DNA of 64,000 nucleotides, from NCBI RefSeq assembly GCF_003056055.1, contig NZ_PYFP01000002.1, forward strand, positions 558,001-622,000. The letters run 5' to 3'. A program made the position numbers and the translations under genes. The notes under the pieces were generated by a model, which saw only the letters and a program-made list of their open reading frames with translations, was not told where the DNA came from and searched no databases. This document shows positions 29,636 through 38,568 of this stretch, piece after piece. The DNA is from Glaciimonas sp. PCH181 (GTDB lineage: Bacteria; Pseudomonadota; Gammaproteobacteria; Burkholderiales; Burkholderiaceae_D). Position 1 is the stretch's first letter; each line of letters opens with the position of its first letter.

Positions 29636-29636
29636 C

Positions 29637-31958
29637 GTGCCACGTGCGATTCGCTATTTATTGATTGTTGGTGGCGCAATAATCAGCATCCTCCTCTTTT
29701 TGCTGGCCTCGGCCTCAGAAAATTCAGTTTTTTTCGATAAGTATTACTCCTGGCTATTTGGCCTTAATGCGCTAGTCGCATTTGCCCTGTTAGGCTTGGT
29801 GTGCCTGCTGCTAGGGAGACTGTACAGTCGCTATAAACGCGGCAAATTCGGTTCGCGGCTGATGGCCAAACTGGTATTGCTGTTTGCCACCATCGGCATT
29901 TTGCCCGGCGTTATTATCTATCTGGTGTCGGTGCAATTTGTGTCGCGCTCAATTGAATCGTGGTTTGATGTGCGGGTTGAGTCAGCCCTCGAATCTGGCC
30001 TGAATCTCGGACGCGCAGCACTTAACTCCTCCTTGACCGATCTGATGGCCAAGTCTAAGAGCATCGCGCTGGAATTATCGGAAGAAACGAGCTCGGGTCA
30101 GGTTTCGCAACTCACCCGTTTGCGCGATCAAAATTTAGAAGCATCGATCATCACCAGCACCGGTCAGGTCGTGGCCTCCGTCGGTGGCCGTCTGGGTACA
30201 CTAACCCCGATCTTGCCAAACGCCGCAATGTTACGGCAGGCCCGCCAAAGCCGTGGCTTTTCGGCCATTGAAAGCGAACTTGATAGCGGCAACGATACCG
30301 CGTCGAACACGCAGACGGATTTGCCCGCTTCAACGGTAAACGATGCGAATAATAATTTACGGCTCCATGTCGTCATCGAGATCCCGCCGCCAATCAATTC
30401 ATTGTCGCTGCAAAATGAGACCCGCTTCCTGCAAATACTGCAGCCGGTTCCCGCCTATCTCGCCACCAATGCAGAAGCGCTGCGCGCCGCATCCAGCGAA
30501 TATCAAGAGCGCTCGCTAGCGCGGTCTGGTCTGCGCAAAATTTATTTAGTCACACTGACGCTGACGCTGCTACTAGCTATTTTTGGCGCGATCATCAGCG
30601 CATTTCTGATTGCCAGCGACCTTGCTAAACCGCTCTTACTGCTAGCAGAGGGGACTAAGGCCGTGGCGGAAGGTAATCTATCACCGCGACCGATTGTTGC
30701 TAGCTCGGATGAATTGGGCACGCTTACCCAGTCGTTCAATATGATGACGCGTCAGTTATCCGACGCGCGTGCCTCAGTCGAACGTAATCGCAACGAGCTG
30801 GAAAACGCCAAGGCCTATCTGGAGTCGGTATTGGCAAACATGTCAGCAGGCGTGATGGTGCTGGATGAGGACTTCCATCTGGTCACCAGTAATCAATCGG
30901 TGCAGCGTATTTTGCAATATGATTTGAATCCGCATATCGGCCAACCGTTGAACATCATTGATGGCCTATCCCATTTTGCAGAAATCATTACCAGAGCTTT
31001 CTCCGAACAAAATGCGCAGTTTGCGGCAGGGAAAATAGGCGAAAGCCGACTGCACTGGCAACAGCAAATTGAAATTCCACGCCGCATCGATAGCATTGAT
31101 AGCGATGATATTTCGCTGCTGGCGCGCGGCTCGCGGCTGCCGGTCAATAATCGTGATGGCTATGTGGTGGTGTTCGATGACATTTCAGACGTCATCTCGG
31201 CCCAGCGCTCAATTGCATGGGGCGAAGTTGCGCGGCGTCTGGCACATGAAATCAAAAATCCATTAACCCCGATCCAGTTGTCGGCGGAACGGCTCCAGAT
31301 GAAACTGGAAGACAAATTGATGACGCAGGATGCCGCCATCCTCAAGAAAAGCACCTCCACCATCGTCAACCAGGTCGCCGCGATGAAACGCATGGTGGAT
31401 GATTTCCGTGATTATGCTAAGACACCCCCGGCAGTGTTAAGCGAACTCGATTTGAATGTTTTAATCGCCGAGATCCTGCACCTGTATATGGCCGGGGATG
31501 AGCGCGACATGATTCACGCCGCGCTGGCCCCACAGTTGCCGCATATCATGGGCGACGCCACGCAGTTACGCCAGGTTATCCACAATTTATTGCAAAACGC
31601 GCAGGATGCGGTGACCGATCCCATCGCCGAGGTAGCTGCGCCCCGTATCGATGTCGTGACTGAGCGTATCAGCTATCAAGGTTCAGACGGTCGGCCAAGC
31701 ACCGCAGTGCGTTTGTCGATTACTGATAATGGGCCGGGGTTTTCGTCCAAAATTCTGTCGCGTGCCTTCGAACCTTATATTACGTCGAAGCCCCGCGGCA
31801 CTGGTTTAGGATTGCCTATGGTGAAAAAAATTGTGGACGAACACGGCGGACGCATCGACTTACACAACCGCAGCGATACAAAGGGTGCGAGGATTTTAAT
31901 TTTGCTGTTAAAGTTAGCTCCAACGACGAATCAAGATGATGCAAAAAAATTGATTTAA
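29637..31958 (+). CDS. ntrY: NtrY-like sensor histidine kinase
   Basis: The 773-residue membrane kinase has N-terminal transmembrane helices (to residue 105), a periplasmic or extracytoplasmic region, another helix near 300-325, a HAMP-like segment (ASDLAKPLLLLAEGTKAVAEG near 327-347), a PAS-like region (380-500), a HisKA block with ARRLAHEIKNPLTP near 533-546 containing the phosphorylated His, and an HATPase domain with NLLQNAQDA near 645 and GTGLGLPMVKKI near 724. This is the NtrY architecture, linked with nitrogen or redox control. The start is GTG. Its response regulator lies 650 bp downstream rather than adjacent. Confidence 0.92.
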   Translation: MPRAIRYLLIVGGAIISILLFLLASASENSVFFDKYYSWLFGLNALVAFALLGLVCLLLGRLYSRYKRGKFGSRLMAKLVLLFATIGILPGVIIYLVSVQFVSRSIESWFDVRVESALESGLNLGRAALNSSLTDLMAKSKSIALELSEETSSGQVSQLTRLRDQNLEASIITSTGQVVASVGGRLGTLTPILPNAAMLRQARQSRGFSAIESELDSGNDTASNTQTDLPASTVNDANNNLRLHVVIEIPPPINSLSLQNETRFLQILQPVPAYLATNAEALRAASSEYQERSLARSGLRKIYLVTLTLTLLLAIFGAIISAFLIASDLAKPLLLLAEGTKAVAEGNLSPRPIVASSDELGTLTQSFNMMTRQLSDARASVERNRNELENAKAYLESVLANMSAGVMVLDEDFHLVTSNQSVQRILQYDLNPHIGQPLNIIDGLSHFAEIITRAFSEQNAQFAAGKIGESRLHWQQQIEIPRRIDSIDSDDISLLARGSRLPVNNRDGYVVVFDDISDVISAQRSIAWGEVARRLAHEIKNPLTPIQLSAERLQMKLEDKLMTQDAAILKKSTSTIVNQVAAMKRMVDDFRDYAKTPPAVLSELDLNVLIAEILHLYMAGDERDMIHAALAPQLPHIMGDATQLRQVIHNLLQNAQDAVTDPIAEVAAPRIDVVTERISYQGSDGRPSTAVRLSITDNGPGFSSKILSRAFEPYITSKPRGTGLGLPMVKKIVDEHGGRIDLHNRSDTKGARILILLLKLAPTTNQDDAKKLI

Positions 31959-32608
31959 ATGAAATCATTATGTGCAGATATCTACCAAGTAGGACCGCGC
32001 TGATATAGGATGTATGGCTTGAGGTTGAATCAGAGACCTTTGTTGCGCTGAATCAGGTGAAATGGCGCAGCAAGACTGCAGTGATTTTGGTTATCATAGC
32101 GATCGCATTAGTATTACCTATTACGCAGGAGCCAATAGGCTAAATCCCGATCAAGCTCAGGCAGTACCACTGCTTTAGACTTAGAACCTCACGAAGCTAA
32201 CCTCCATCAGCGCTTGAGAAGAAGCAAAAAATCGGAATTGACCTGAATAAATGCGAAAAGTCACGCCGCGCATGCACCTCAATCAAAGTTGCGTAGTAAT
32301 ATCCATACCAAGTTCTAAGAGCTTGTTCAGTATCTTGTTACATTCCATCCGCCTTGATGTCGCCATCATAGGGAGTGCAGCGCAAAAACCATTATTTATT
32401 CAGTAAATAAAGTTTGCGTTGCGCATGGTTCCGATCCAGGTGGTACGCCGCATTTTGCGTAGCAAGATTCTGAGTAAGCTCTACGGTCATTTACAGTTTT
32501 AAACATTAAGCACAAAGCACACAAAGTGCTGCAATCGCATAAATTTGGGCTGTACTAACGGTCCAAAATTTTATGATTTGAGGCAACAGAAAATGGGAAA
32601 GCTAACGC
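31959..32608. other. 650-bp gene-poor region between ntrY-like and ntrX-like genes
   Basis: No convincing gene is visible in a place where these two genes are usually contiguous. Both strands have many stops. The only frame with peptide-like character is a 32-codon minus-strand frame (32392-32490) beginning MTVELTQNL; it has no ribosome site and is not called. An imperfect inverted repeat AGCAC/GTGCT occurs near 32510-32532. The stretch may be decayed insertion DNA or a regulatory leader for the regulator gene. Confidence 0.5.
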
Positions 32609-33325
32609 ATGGCTAATATCCTGGTCGTTGATGACGAAATGGGAATTCGAGAATTACTGTCCGAGATTTTGGGAGACGAGGGGCATGTTGTCGCGACGGC
32701 AGAAAACGCGCAGCAAGCACGAGAATTTCGACAAAATGGTGTACCCGATCTGGTACTGCTGGATATATGGATGCCCGACACCGACGGTGTCACGCTGCTG
32801 AAAGAATGGCAGCGCGATGGGCTACTAACGATGCCAGTGATCATGATGTCTGGTCACGCCACCATTGATACCGCTGTAGAAGCAACGCGGATCGGCGCCT
32901 TGAATTTTCTTGAGAAACCGATTGCCTTACAGAAACTATTGAAAGCTGTGCAGCAAGGTTTGGCGCAAGGTCCAAAAACTTCGCGCACGCCACCACAGTT
33001 TGCACAGCCAGCGGTATCCAGCGAGACTTCGGAAATTACCGGTAATGGCAGTTTTGGTGCATCGGCGGCTTCGGAAGCACCGAATCTGACTCCGTTGCCG
33101 GTAGCGATGCTGGCGTCGGATAATTTGTTTTCGTCATCGTTCGGCCTGCCGCTGCGCGAGGCACGGGATGCATTTGAGCGCGCTTACTTTGAGTACCATT
33201 TAATCCGGGAAAGCGGCAGCATGACACGTGTGGCCGAAAAGACCGGACTGGAACGGACTCACTTGTACCGCAAACTCAAACAGCTAGGTGTCGATCCGGG
33301 CAAATTATCTAAAAAAGGCGGATGA
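32609..33325 (+). CDS. NtrX-like response regulator lacking the AAA+ domain
   Basis: The 238-residue protein has an N-terminal receiver domain (residues 1-120) with acidic pocket D8-D9, phospho-acceptor D52 in LLDIWMPDTDG and a conserved Lys in LEKPIAL. A low-complexity Ser/Ala/Pro linker (about 125-170) follows. The C-terminus is a Fis-type helix-turn-helix (AFERAYFEYHLIRES then RVAEKTGLERTHLYRKLKQLG near 210-230). The sigma-54-interacting AAA+ domain of classical NtrX (about 240 residues, with GAFTGA) is absent. It is the probable partner of the NtrY-like kinase and overlaps the next gene by ATGA. Confidence 0.88.
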   Translation: MANILVVDDEMGIRELLSEILGDEGHVVATAENAQQAREFRQNGVPDLVLLDIWMPDTDGVTLLKEWQRDGLLTMPVIMMSGHATIDTAVEATRIGALNFLEKPIALQKLLKAVQQGLAQGPKTSRTPPQFAQPAVSSETSEITGNGSFGASAASEAPNLTPLPVAMLASDNLFSSSFGLPLREARDAFERAYFEYHLIRESGSMTRVAEKTGLERTHLYRKLKQLGVDPGKLSKKGG

Positions 33326-33765
33326 TTTCGCATCCACCTGCATCGCCCGCATCATCAGGCAAGCCGAGCGCCAGCGTTACTTTAGTCACTCTGGTGACCG
33401 GCTCCTCAGCCCTTGTCCGAGAAGCCGCTATCTGGTCTGCAATTGCGGCAGATGCGGCCTCGGCCCAAGATAGCGATAAGTTAGCCGTTAATAAGTTAGC
33501 CGTTATTCTGGAAGGCCTGCCGGATGGGAAATCCCCACCCGCGCCAACACACTCCCAACTACATATCACCCGTATCGCGCCCGGTTGCTTTTGTTGCATT
33601 GGCAATTTGACTTTACGCGTCACTTTGAACCGTTTGCTTCGAACGCATCCAAGCCGGATATATATCAGCATCGCGGATATCACGCACCTCGACAAAATCC
33701 ACGATTTTCTCTCGCTTTCTCCTTACGACACATGGCTGACACTAAGTGATGCTATAACGATGTAA
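33322..33765 (+). CDS. CobW-like protein without P-loop
   Basis: The 147-residue product resembles the N-terminal part of CobW/COG0523 G3E GTPases: a VTLVTGSSALVREA strand-loop where these have the Walker A loop, AVILEGLPDG near residues 60-69, and RIAPGCFCCIGNL near 84-96 with the family's CxCC metal-binding motif. The GKT of the P-loop is missing, so GTP binding is doubtful. The ATG overlaps the ntrX stop (33322-33325), indicating translational coupling. A role in metal handling under control of the two-component pair is inference. Confidence 0.68.
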   Translation: MISHPPASPASSGKPSASVTLVTLVTGSSALVREAAIWSAIAADAASAQDSDKLAVNKLAVILEGLPDGKSPPAPTHSQLHITRIAPGCFCCIGNLTLRVTLNRLLRTHPSRIYISIADITHLDKIHDFLSLSPYDTWLTLSDAITM

Positions 33766-34074
33766 GAGCGACTGGTGGGCGACTGAGCACTACGCTGAAT
33801 TAACGCTGGCGTCGTGAATGCTGCTGTAGCCAATCTATAAAATCGCGATGGACGAAATAGCAAGTTAGTTAACTTGTTAATAGCTTGTTTACTGCTATCG
33901 CTATTGATAAGAGTTTTCCCAATGATGGGAGAGAAGAAAGTTACACATTCTCACAGTATTTTGACTTAAATCGACGCAACTTCCCTGCGGCAAGTCACTC
34001 CAAACATAGCGGATACTTACATGGGCAAATGTTATCGATAGTGGTTGACTATTTCTATTATTTAATAAAATCGA
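33766..34074. other. Intergenic region upstream of rpoH operator
   Basis: About 310 bp lie between the CobW-like gene and the CIRCE element. No gene is supported; short frames have no ribosome site. The AT-rich part near 34041-34074 belongs to the rpoH promoter region. Confidence 0.5.
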
Positions 34075-34101
34075 TTAGCACTCTATAATAGAGAGTGCTA
34101 G
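34075..34101 (+). promoter_or_regulatory. CIRCE (HrcA operator) with embedded -10 box upstream of rpoH
   Basis: TTAGCACTC (34075-34083), a 9-base spacer and GAGTGCTAG (34093-34101) match the CIRCE consensus TTAGCACTC-N9-GAGTGCTAA with one mismatch. The spacer begins TATAAT (34084-34089), an exact sigma-70 -10 hexamer, with a weak TTTAAT 17 bases upstream as -35. HrcA binding would therefore block this promoter. The rpoH ATG is 73 bases downstream. Confidence 0.88.
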
Positions 34102-34173
34102 AATACCCGATCAAATCAGTATGGTTTAAGGTGCTATTAGCCCTTACACTCCATCTGATAGCTAGGAGAAACA

Positions 34174-35070
34174 ATGAAAAATCCGTCACTACAAACTGCG
34201 TTAATTCCAGCCGAAGCATCGCTTGCGCTTGGCTTTTCGGGTACTTTGGGCAATATTGACGCGTATATTTCAGCTGTCAATCGTCTGCCGATGCTAACGC
34301 ATGACGAAGAGATTTCACTGGCGCAAAAACTGCGTGAAAACAATGACTTAGCTGCGGCTCAAAAGCTCGTCTTGTCACATTTGCGTCTGGTAGTGTCGAT
34401 TGCGCGCGGTTATTTAGGCTACGGTCTGCCGCATGCCGACCTGATTCAGGAAGGCAATATCGGCTTAATGAAAGCCGTCAAACGCTTTGATCCAGACCAA
34501 GGCGTGCGCCTGGTGTCTTATGCAATGCATTGGATCAAGGCAGAGATGCATGAATACATTCTGAAAAATTGGCGTCTGGTCAAAGTTGCGACAACTAAAG
34601 CGCAAAGAAAATTATTCTTCAATCTGCGCAGCCATAAAATTGGACTGGATGCGATGACGCCTACGCAAGTTGATGCATTGGCTAAAACGTTGAATGTCAA
34701 ACGGGAAGAAGTCATTGAGATGGAAACCCGTCTGACCGGTCGTGATATTGCGCTGGAAGCGCCAACCGATGACGATGACGATAAATTTGCTCCTATCGCC
34801 TACTTGTCGTCGGATATGCAAGAGCCTACCAAGGTGCTTGAAGCGCAGCAATACGACCGTCTGCAATCTGAAGGCCTGGAATCTGCACTCGGAAAGCTGG
34901 ACGACCGCTCACGTCGGATTGTCGAAGCACGTTGGTTGGCTAACGATGATGGTTCTGGCGCAACGTTGCATGAGCTTGCGAAAGAATTTGGCGTATCTGC
35001 CGAACGTATTCGTCAAATTGAAGCGGTGGCATTAAAGAAAATGAAAGGGGCACTAGTCGCTTACTCTTAA
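34174..35070 (+). CDS. rpoH: RNA polymerase sigma-32 factor RpoH
   Basis: RpoH directs RNA polymerase to heat-shock promoters. The 298-residue protein contains region 2 (DLIQEGNIGLMKAVKRFDP near residues 89-107 and SYAMHWIKAEMHEYILKNW near 113-131), the RpoH box QRKLFFNLRS near 143-152 that marks this sigma subfamily, and region 4 (ERIRQIEAVALKKMK near 277-291). TAGGAG precedes the ATG. It is preceded by a CIRCE operator and followed by a strong terminator. Confidence 0.97.
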   Translation: MKNPSLQTALIPAEASLALGFSGTLGNIDAYISAVNRLPMLTHDEEISLAQKLRENNDLAAAQKLVLSHLRLVVSIARGYLGYGLPHADLIQEGNIGLMKAVKRFDPDQGVRLVSYAMHWIKAEMHEYILKNWRLVKVATTKAQRKLFFNLRSHKIGLDAMTPTQVDALAKTLNVKREEVIEMETRLTGRDIALEAPTDDDDDKFAPIAYLSSDMQEPTKVLEAQQYDRLQSEGLESALGKLDDRSRRIVEARWLANDDGSGATLHELAKEFGVSAERIRQIEAVALKKMKGALVAYS

Positions 35071-35116
35071 TGTATTACTAATGCGTTAAAGACTAGCCGT
35101 CAGACTAACCCCACAT

Positions 35117-35145
35117 AAAAAAAGCGCCAATTAGGCGCTTTTTTT
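35117..35145. terminator. Bidirectional rho-independent terminator between rpoH and sco
   Basis: The stem AGCGCC (35123-35128) and GGCGCT (35134-35139) is flanked by seven A and seven T, giving T tracts on both strands. It would end rpoH on the plus strand and the cox-related genes on the minus strand. Confidence 0.9.
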
Positions 35146-35159
35146 ATGGAAAATTCAGA

Positions 35160-35804
35160 TCACGAAAGCAGCAATTTCAAGTCATGCACAATCGGATCCG
35201 GTCCTTGCCCATGACGTACAAACAGCCGTATATGTCCGGCCGGATCAAACACATAACTACCCGCAGTGTGATCGATACTGTAGCTACCCGGCGTCTTTCC
35301 GGGGACTTTTTGATAGAACACGCGGAATTCCTTCGCTACTTTTTCAGTCGCCGCCAAGTCGCCATACAGCCCTAGAAAGCGCGGATCGAAAGCTGGTACA
35401 TATTGCGCCAATAAAGCCTGCGTATCGCGCTCTGGATCGACCGTGATGAACAGAACCTGGACTTTATCAGCTAACGGTCCTAGCTCTTTCATCACGCTCC
35501 CCATCTCCGCCATCGTTGTTGGGCAGACATCAGGACATTGCGTATAACCGAAAAATACGACTACCGCCTTACCTTTAAAATCGGCCAGCGTGCGCGGTTT
35601 GCCGTTATTGTCTGTCAGCGCAAAATCGCGGGCATAACCAAGACCGGTGACATCCGTATTAATGAACTTGCTGTTTTGTGGAGATAGCGTCATTTCCTGA
35701 CTTGTCCCTGCGGCCTTATCGCCGCAAGCAGCAAGAGAAAAAGCCATGACAGCCATCATAACGGAGGTCAAAAGTGGATTTAAAACTGAGACAAAACGTT
35801 TCAT
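35160..35804 (-). CDS. SCO1/SenC-family copper chaperone lipoprotein
   Basis: SCO proteins insert or reduce the CuA centre of cytochrome oxidase subunit II. From the ATG at 35804 the protein has 214 residues. A signal sequence ends in a lipobox (FSLAAC), and the thioredoxin-like domain carries the copper site CPDVC in GYTQCPDVCPTTM near residue 90 and the distal His in DHTAGSY near 180. A TTG four codons upstream is the alternative start. It is last in the cox-related run on the minus strand. Confidence 0.93.
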   Translation of the reverse strand: MKRFVSVLNPLLTSVMMAVMAFSLAACGDKAAGTSQEMTLSPQNSKFINTDVTGLGYARDFALTDNNGKPRTLADFKGKAVVVFFGYTQCPDVCPTTMAEMGSVMKELGPLADKVQVLFITVDPERDTQALLAQYVPAFDPRFLGLYGDLAATEKVAKEFRVFYQKVPGKTPGSYSIDHTAGSYVFDPAGHIRLFVRHGQGPDPIVHDLKLLLS

Positions 35805-35835
35805 GCTTACTTTCAATACGGCTTCGGAAAATAAA

Positions 35836-36720
35836 TCAAAACCTGAAATAGTGATCGACTAGCAACGCGGCAAACAATAACGACAAATAAATGATTGAAT
35901 AGGCAAAAGTTTTTCGCGCGATCAAATCAGTGTAATGTTTGTAAATCTGCCACGCGTACCAGAGAAAAATGGCACCTAAAATCGCCGCGCTGACCAGATA
36001 GATTAATCCGCTCATGCCGACTGCGAAAGGCAACATCGTAGTGGCAACCAAAGCAATCGTGTATAGCCAGATGTGGAATTGGGTGAATTTTAATCCGTGT
36101 GTAATCGGCAACATCGGCAAACCGGATTTGGCGTAGTCATCGCGACGATACATCGCCAGCGCCCAAAAATGCGGCGGCGTCCAAACGAAAATGATCAAGA
36201 CCAATATCCAGGCTTGCATAGGCACATCATTCGCGATTGCAGCCCATCCCAATGCTGGCGGCATTGCCCCTGACAAACCGCCGATAACGATATTTTGCGG
36301 CGTTGCGGGCTTGAGTATCATCGTGTAAATCACTGCGTAGCCGATAAATGTCGCCAGCGTCAGCCACATCGTCAGGCCATTCACAAAGTTATACAACACC
36401 CAACTACCGATACCACCGATAACGCCCGAGAACACCAATGTCTGCGGCACCGTAATTTCGCCACGTGCCATCGGCCTGCGTGCAGTCCGCGCCATGCGAG
36501 AGTCAATTTCGCGCTCGACCAAACAATTGACAGCAAACGCTGCACCAGCCAGCAACCAGATGCCAATCGTTGCGGCGATTACGCGATGCCAGTCCGGTAA
36601 CGTCGGGGTCGCCAAAAACATGCCAATTACCGCGCAGAAGACGGCCAATTGGGTAACTCTCGGCTTCGTCAGCGCCCAGTATTGGGCCACACGATTTGGG
36701 GTTGCAGTTAAGGTAGTCAT
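35836..36720 (-). CDS. ctaB: Heme O synthase CtaB (protoheme IX farnesyltransferase)
   Basis: CtaB attaches a farnesyl group to heme B to make heme O. The 294-residue protein has about nine transmembrane helices of the UbiA type. The prenyl-diphosphate motifs are [19 protein letters not shown] near residues 66-84 and a second acidic or cationic motif [14 protein letters not shown] near 191-204. The gene starts five bases after the ctaA stop, so heme O and heme A steps are joined in one unit. Confidence 0.95.
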   Translation of the reverse strand: MTTLTATPNRVAQYWALTKPRVTQLAVFCAVIGMFLATPTLPDWHRVIAATIGIWLLAGAAFAVNCLVEREIDSRMARTARRPMARGEITVPQTLVFSGVIGGIGSWVLYNFVNGLTMWLTLATFIGYAVIYTMILKPATPQNIVIGGLSGAMPPALGWAAIANDVPMQAWILVLIIFVWTPPHFWALAMYRRDDYAKSGLPMLPITHGLKFTQFHIWLYTIALVATTMLPFAVGMSGLIYLVSAAILGAIFLWYAWQIYKHYTDLIARKTFAYSIIYLSLLFAALLVDHYFRF

Positions 36721-36724
36721 GCGG

Positions 36725-37909
36725 TCAATAAGGTGAAGTCATGCGATCAGCCGAAGCTGGGTTACTTGGCGCCACCGGCACAACAGGGTGGATTGGCTTT
36801 TCGGTGGCTAGTCGAGTTTTGTAGTTTAACATGACCAGCAACAGCAGAATCAGCGCCGCACCACCGTTGTGCGCAACCGCTATCGCCAGGGGCCAATTGA
36901 AGAATATTGTGGCAAGGCCGGTCATCAATTGCACACCAATCATGACCAGCAACCAACGGCCGGCCTTGCGCAGACCGTCGACGCGCAACGCCTGACAGGC
37001 AAGCCAGCCGATAAAGGCAATCACGACAAACGCAAACATGCGATGCGTCCAATGGATGGCGGTTAACGCCTCAAATGGCAAATACTCACCGTCAGCCGTT
37101 TTGCCCAAATGACGCCAAAGCGTAAAGCCATGCTCAAAATCCATATCCGGGATAACCATCCCGTGGCACAACGGAAAATCATTACATGCCAGCGCTGCGT
37201 AGTTAGTGCTCACCCATCCGCCCAGCGCTATCTGCACTACTAATAGCAACATCGCGATTAGCGCAGGAGTAACGAGGCGACTGCCCTGCGCAGCGACCGG
37301 CGCATGATCACTTTGACGTGCCGCCAACCAAGTCAGCAGCGCCAGCAAACTCAATCCCAATAGCAAGTGGATGGTAACAATCACCGGCTGTAACTTCATC
37401 GTGACAGTCCACGCGCCGAAAGCGCCTTGCAAACATACCGTCAGAAATAATAGGGTCGGAAACCAGGGTGAAAACTTAATATCGCGTTGCACTTGATGCT
37501 GCGCGGCGCTCATCGAAGCCGCAGGCTTGAGCCATTTGATCCACGCTACCACCATCAGGCCAATGATGAGTACGCCGACACCCATTGCAAAGTAGCGATG
37601 GGTCATTTCAATCCACGCCTTAACGACCGTTACAGGACCGGTCGGCATGGCTTCTTGGGCAGCGCTAATATGCGCGTGCGCCAACAATGGATTGGAATGA
37701 CCATAACAACCTGGCCAATCCGGACATCCCAGACCAGAATCCGTCAGCCGCGTAAACGCCCCGAACATAATCAGATCAAAGGTCAAAAACAAGGTCACCC
37801 AGACCAGCTTGCGATATTTGTTAGCGTCTTTAGACGCCCAGACCACGCTCAGCGCCAGCAAAGCGACCAATAGTCCCATCGCGGCAAGTTGAAGTAAATT
37901 TGACATCAT
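36725..37909 (-). CDS. ctaA: Heme A synthase CtaA (COX15-like)
   Basis: CtaA oxidises the C8 methyl of heme O to give heme A. The 394-residue protein has about eight helices with the heme-ligand histidines seen as [10 protein letters not shown] near residue 104 and [10 protein letters not shown] near 287. The Cys pair region near [11 protein letters not shown] at 59-69 is typical of COX15/CtaA. The ATG at 37909 overlaps the upstream stop (ATGA), favouring that start over the next codon, also ATG. ctaB follows. Confidence 0.94.
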   Translation of the reverse strand: MMSNLLQLAAMGLLVALLALSVVWASKDANKYRKLVWVTLFLTFDLIMFGAFTRLTDSGLGCPDWPGCYGHSNPLLAHAHISAAQEAMPTGPVTVVKAWIEMTHRYFAMGVGVLIIGLMVVAWIKWLKPAASMSAAQHQVQRDIKFSPWFPTLLFLTVCLQGAFGAWTVTMKLQPVIVTIHLLLGLSLLALLTWLAARQSDHAPVAAQGSRLVTPALIAMLLLVVQIALGGWVSTNYAALACNDFPLCHGMVIPDMDFEHGFTLWRHLGKTADGEYLPFEALTAIHWTHRMFAFVVIAFIGWLACQALRVDGLRKAGRWLLVMIGVQLMTGLATIFFNWPLAIAVAHNGGAALILLLLVMLNYKTRLATEKPIHPVVPVAPSNPASADRMTSPY

Positions 37910-38568
37910 CCAATGGCGGAAGCCCGCAGCAGTTTTGACAGGTCGGTCTTGACTTTATAAGGGTCGGCATCTTTAGGGAAACGCATCATCAGGTTGCTGC
38001 GCGGATCGATAAGATAGATATGATCGGCGGCAGTAGTTCCTGCTTCGGTCGGCAACCAGGCTTTCAACAGCTCCGGTTTAACGCGCAACATCTTCGTACC
38101 CGCAAAGGGTTGCAAGCTTTGTTTATCCAAAGGTTTATCGTCGGTGATCAGCCAAACCCGTTCGATACGCTCCATTTCTTTGCCTTGCATTTTCCTTAAC
38201 TGGCGTATTTCAAAGAGTTTATCTTTACATTCTTTTTGGCAATCGCCGCTATCGACTTGCAGCATTACCCATTTGCCTTTGAAGGCGCTAAGTGCGAGCG
38301 GGGAGCCATCCAATGCAGTGCTGCCCAGATCGGGGATCGCATATTGGGTTGGCTCAAGTAGCGTGCCGTAATTGGTGCGCGTTTGCGGCTTGATAACGTA
38401 ATAGGTGAAATACGATGCGATCATCGGCGCCGCACATACAGCGACGATCAAAAACATTTTGATGCGGCCATTTCGCTTCAAATTTTTACCACCCGCGGCT
38501 GCCGGCTGGTTTGCCGCCGTCTTACTCACGTTCACCGACAGAGGAGTTTTTTGCATCTTTGCGTCCAT
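37906..38568 (-). CDS. SCO-like single-span membrane protein of the cox cluster
   Basis: The 220-residue protein has a cytoplasmic basic N-terminus, one transmembrane helix (FLIVAVCAAPMIASYFTYYV near residues 39-58) and a periplasmic domain with a thioredoxin-like strand order. It contains DSGDCQKECKDKL near 106-118, a CxxxC motif like that of SCO1, and a late DHIYLIDPRSNLMMRFP segment. Such proteins are regularly found between surf1 and ctaA in Burkholderiales; a thiol or copper role is inference. Its start overlaps the end of surf1 by 47 bases. Confidence 0.82.
   Translation of the reverse strand: MDAKMQKTPLSVNVSKTAANQPAAAGGKNLKRNGRIKMFLIVAVCAAPMIASYFTYYVIKPQTRTNYGTLLEPTQYAIPDLGSTALDGSPLALSAFKGKWVMLQVDSGDCQKECKDKLFEIRQLRKMQGKEMERIERVWLITDDKPLDKQSLQPFAGTKMLRVKPELLKAWLPTEAGTTAADHIYLIDPRSNLMMRFPKDADPYKVKTDLSKLLRASAIG

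Noticed and set aside
32392..32490. 32-codon minus-strand frame in the ntrY-ntrX gap
   Set aside because: Peptide-like composition, but no ribosome site and no context.
33885..34088. 67-codon plus-strand frame before rpoH
   Set aside because: It runs into the CIRCE element and has no ribosome site or family.
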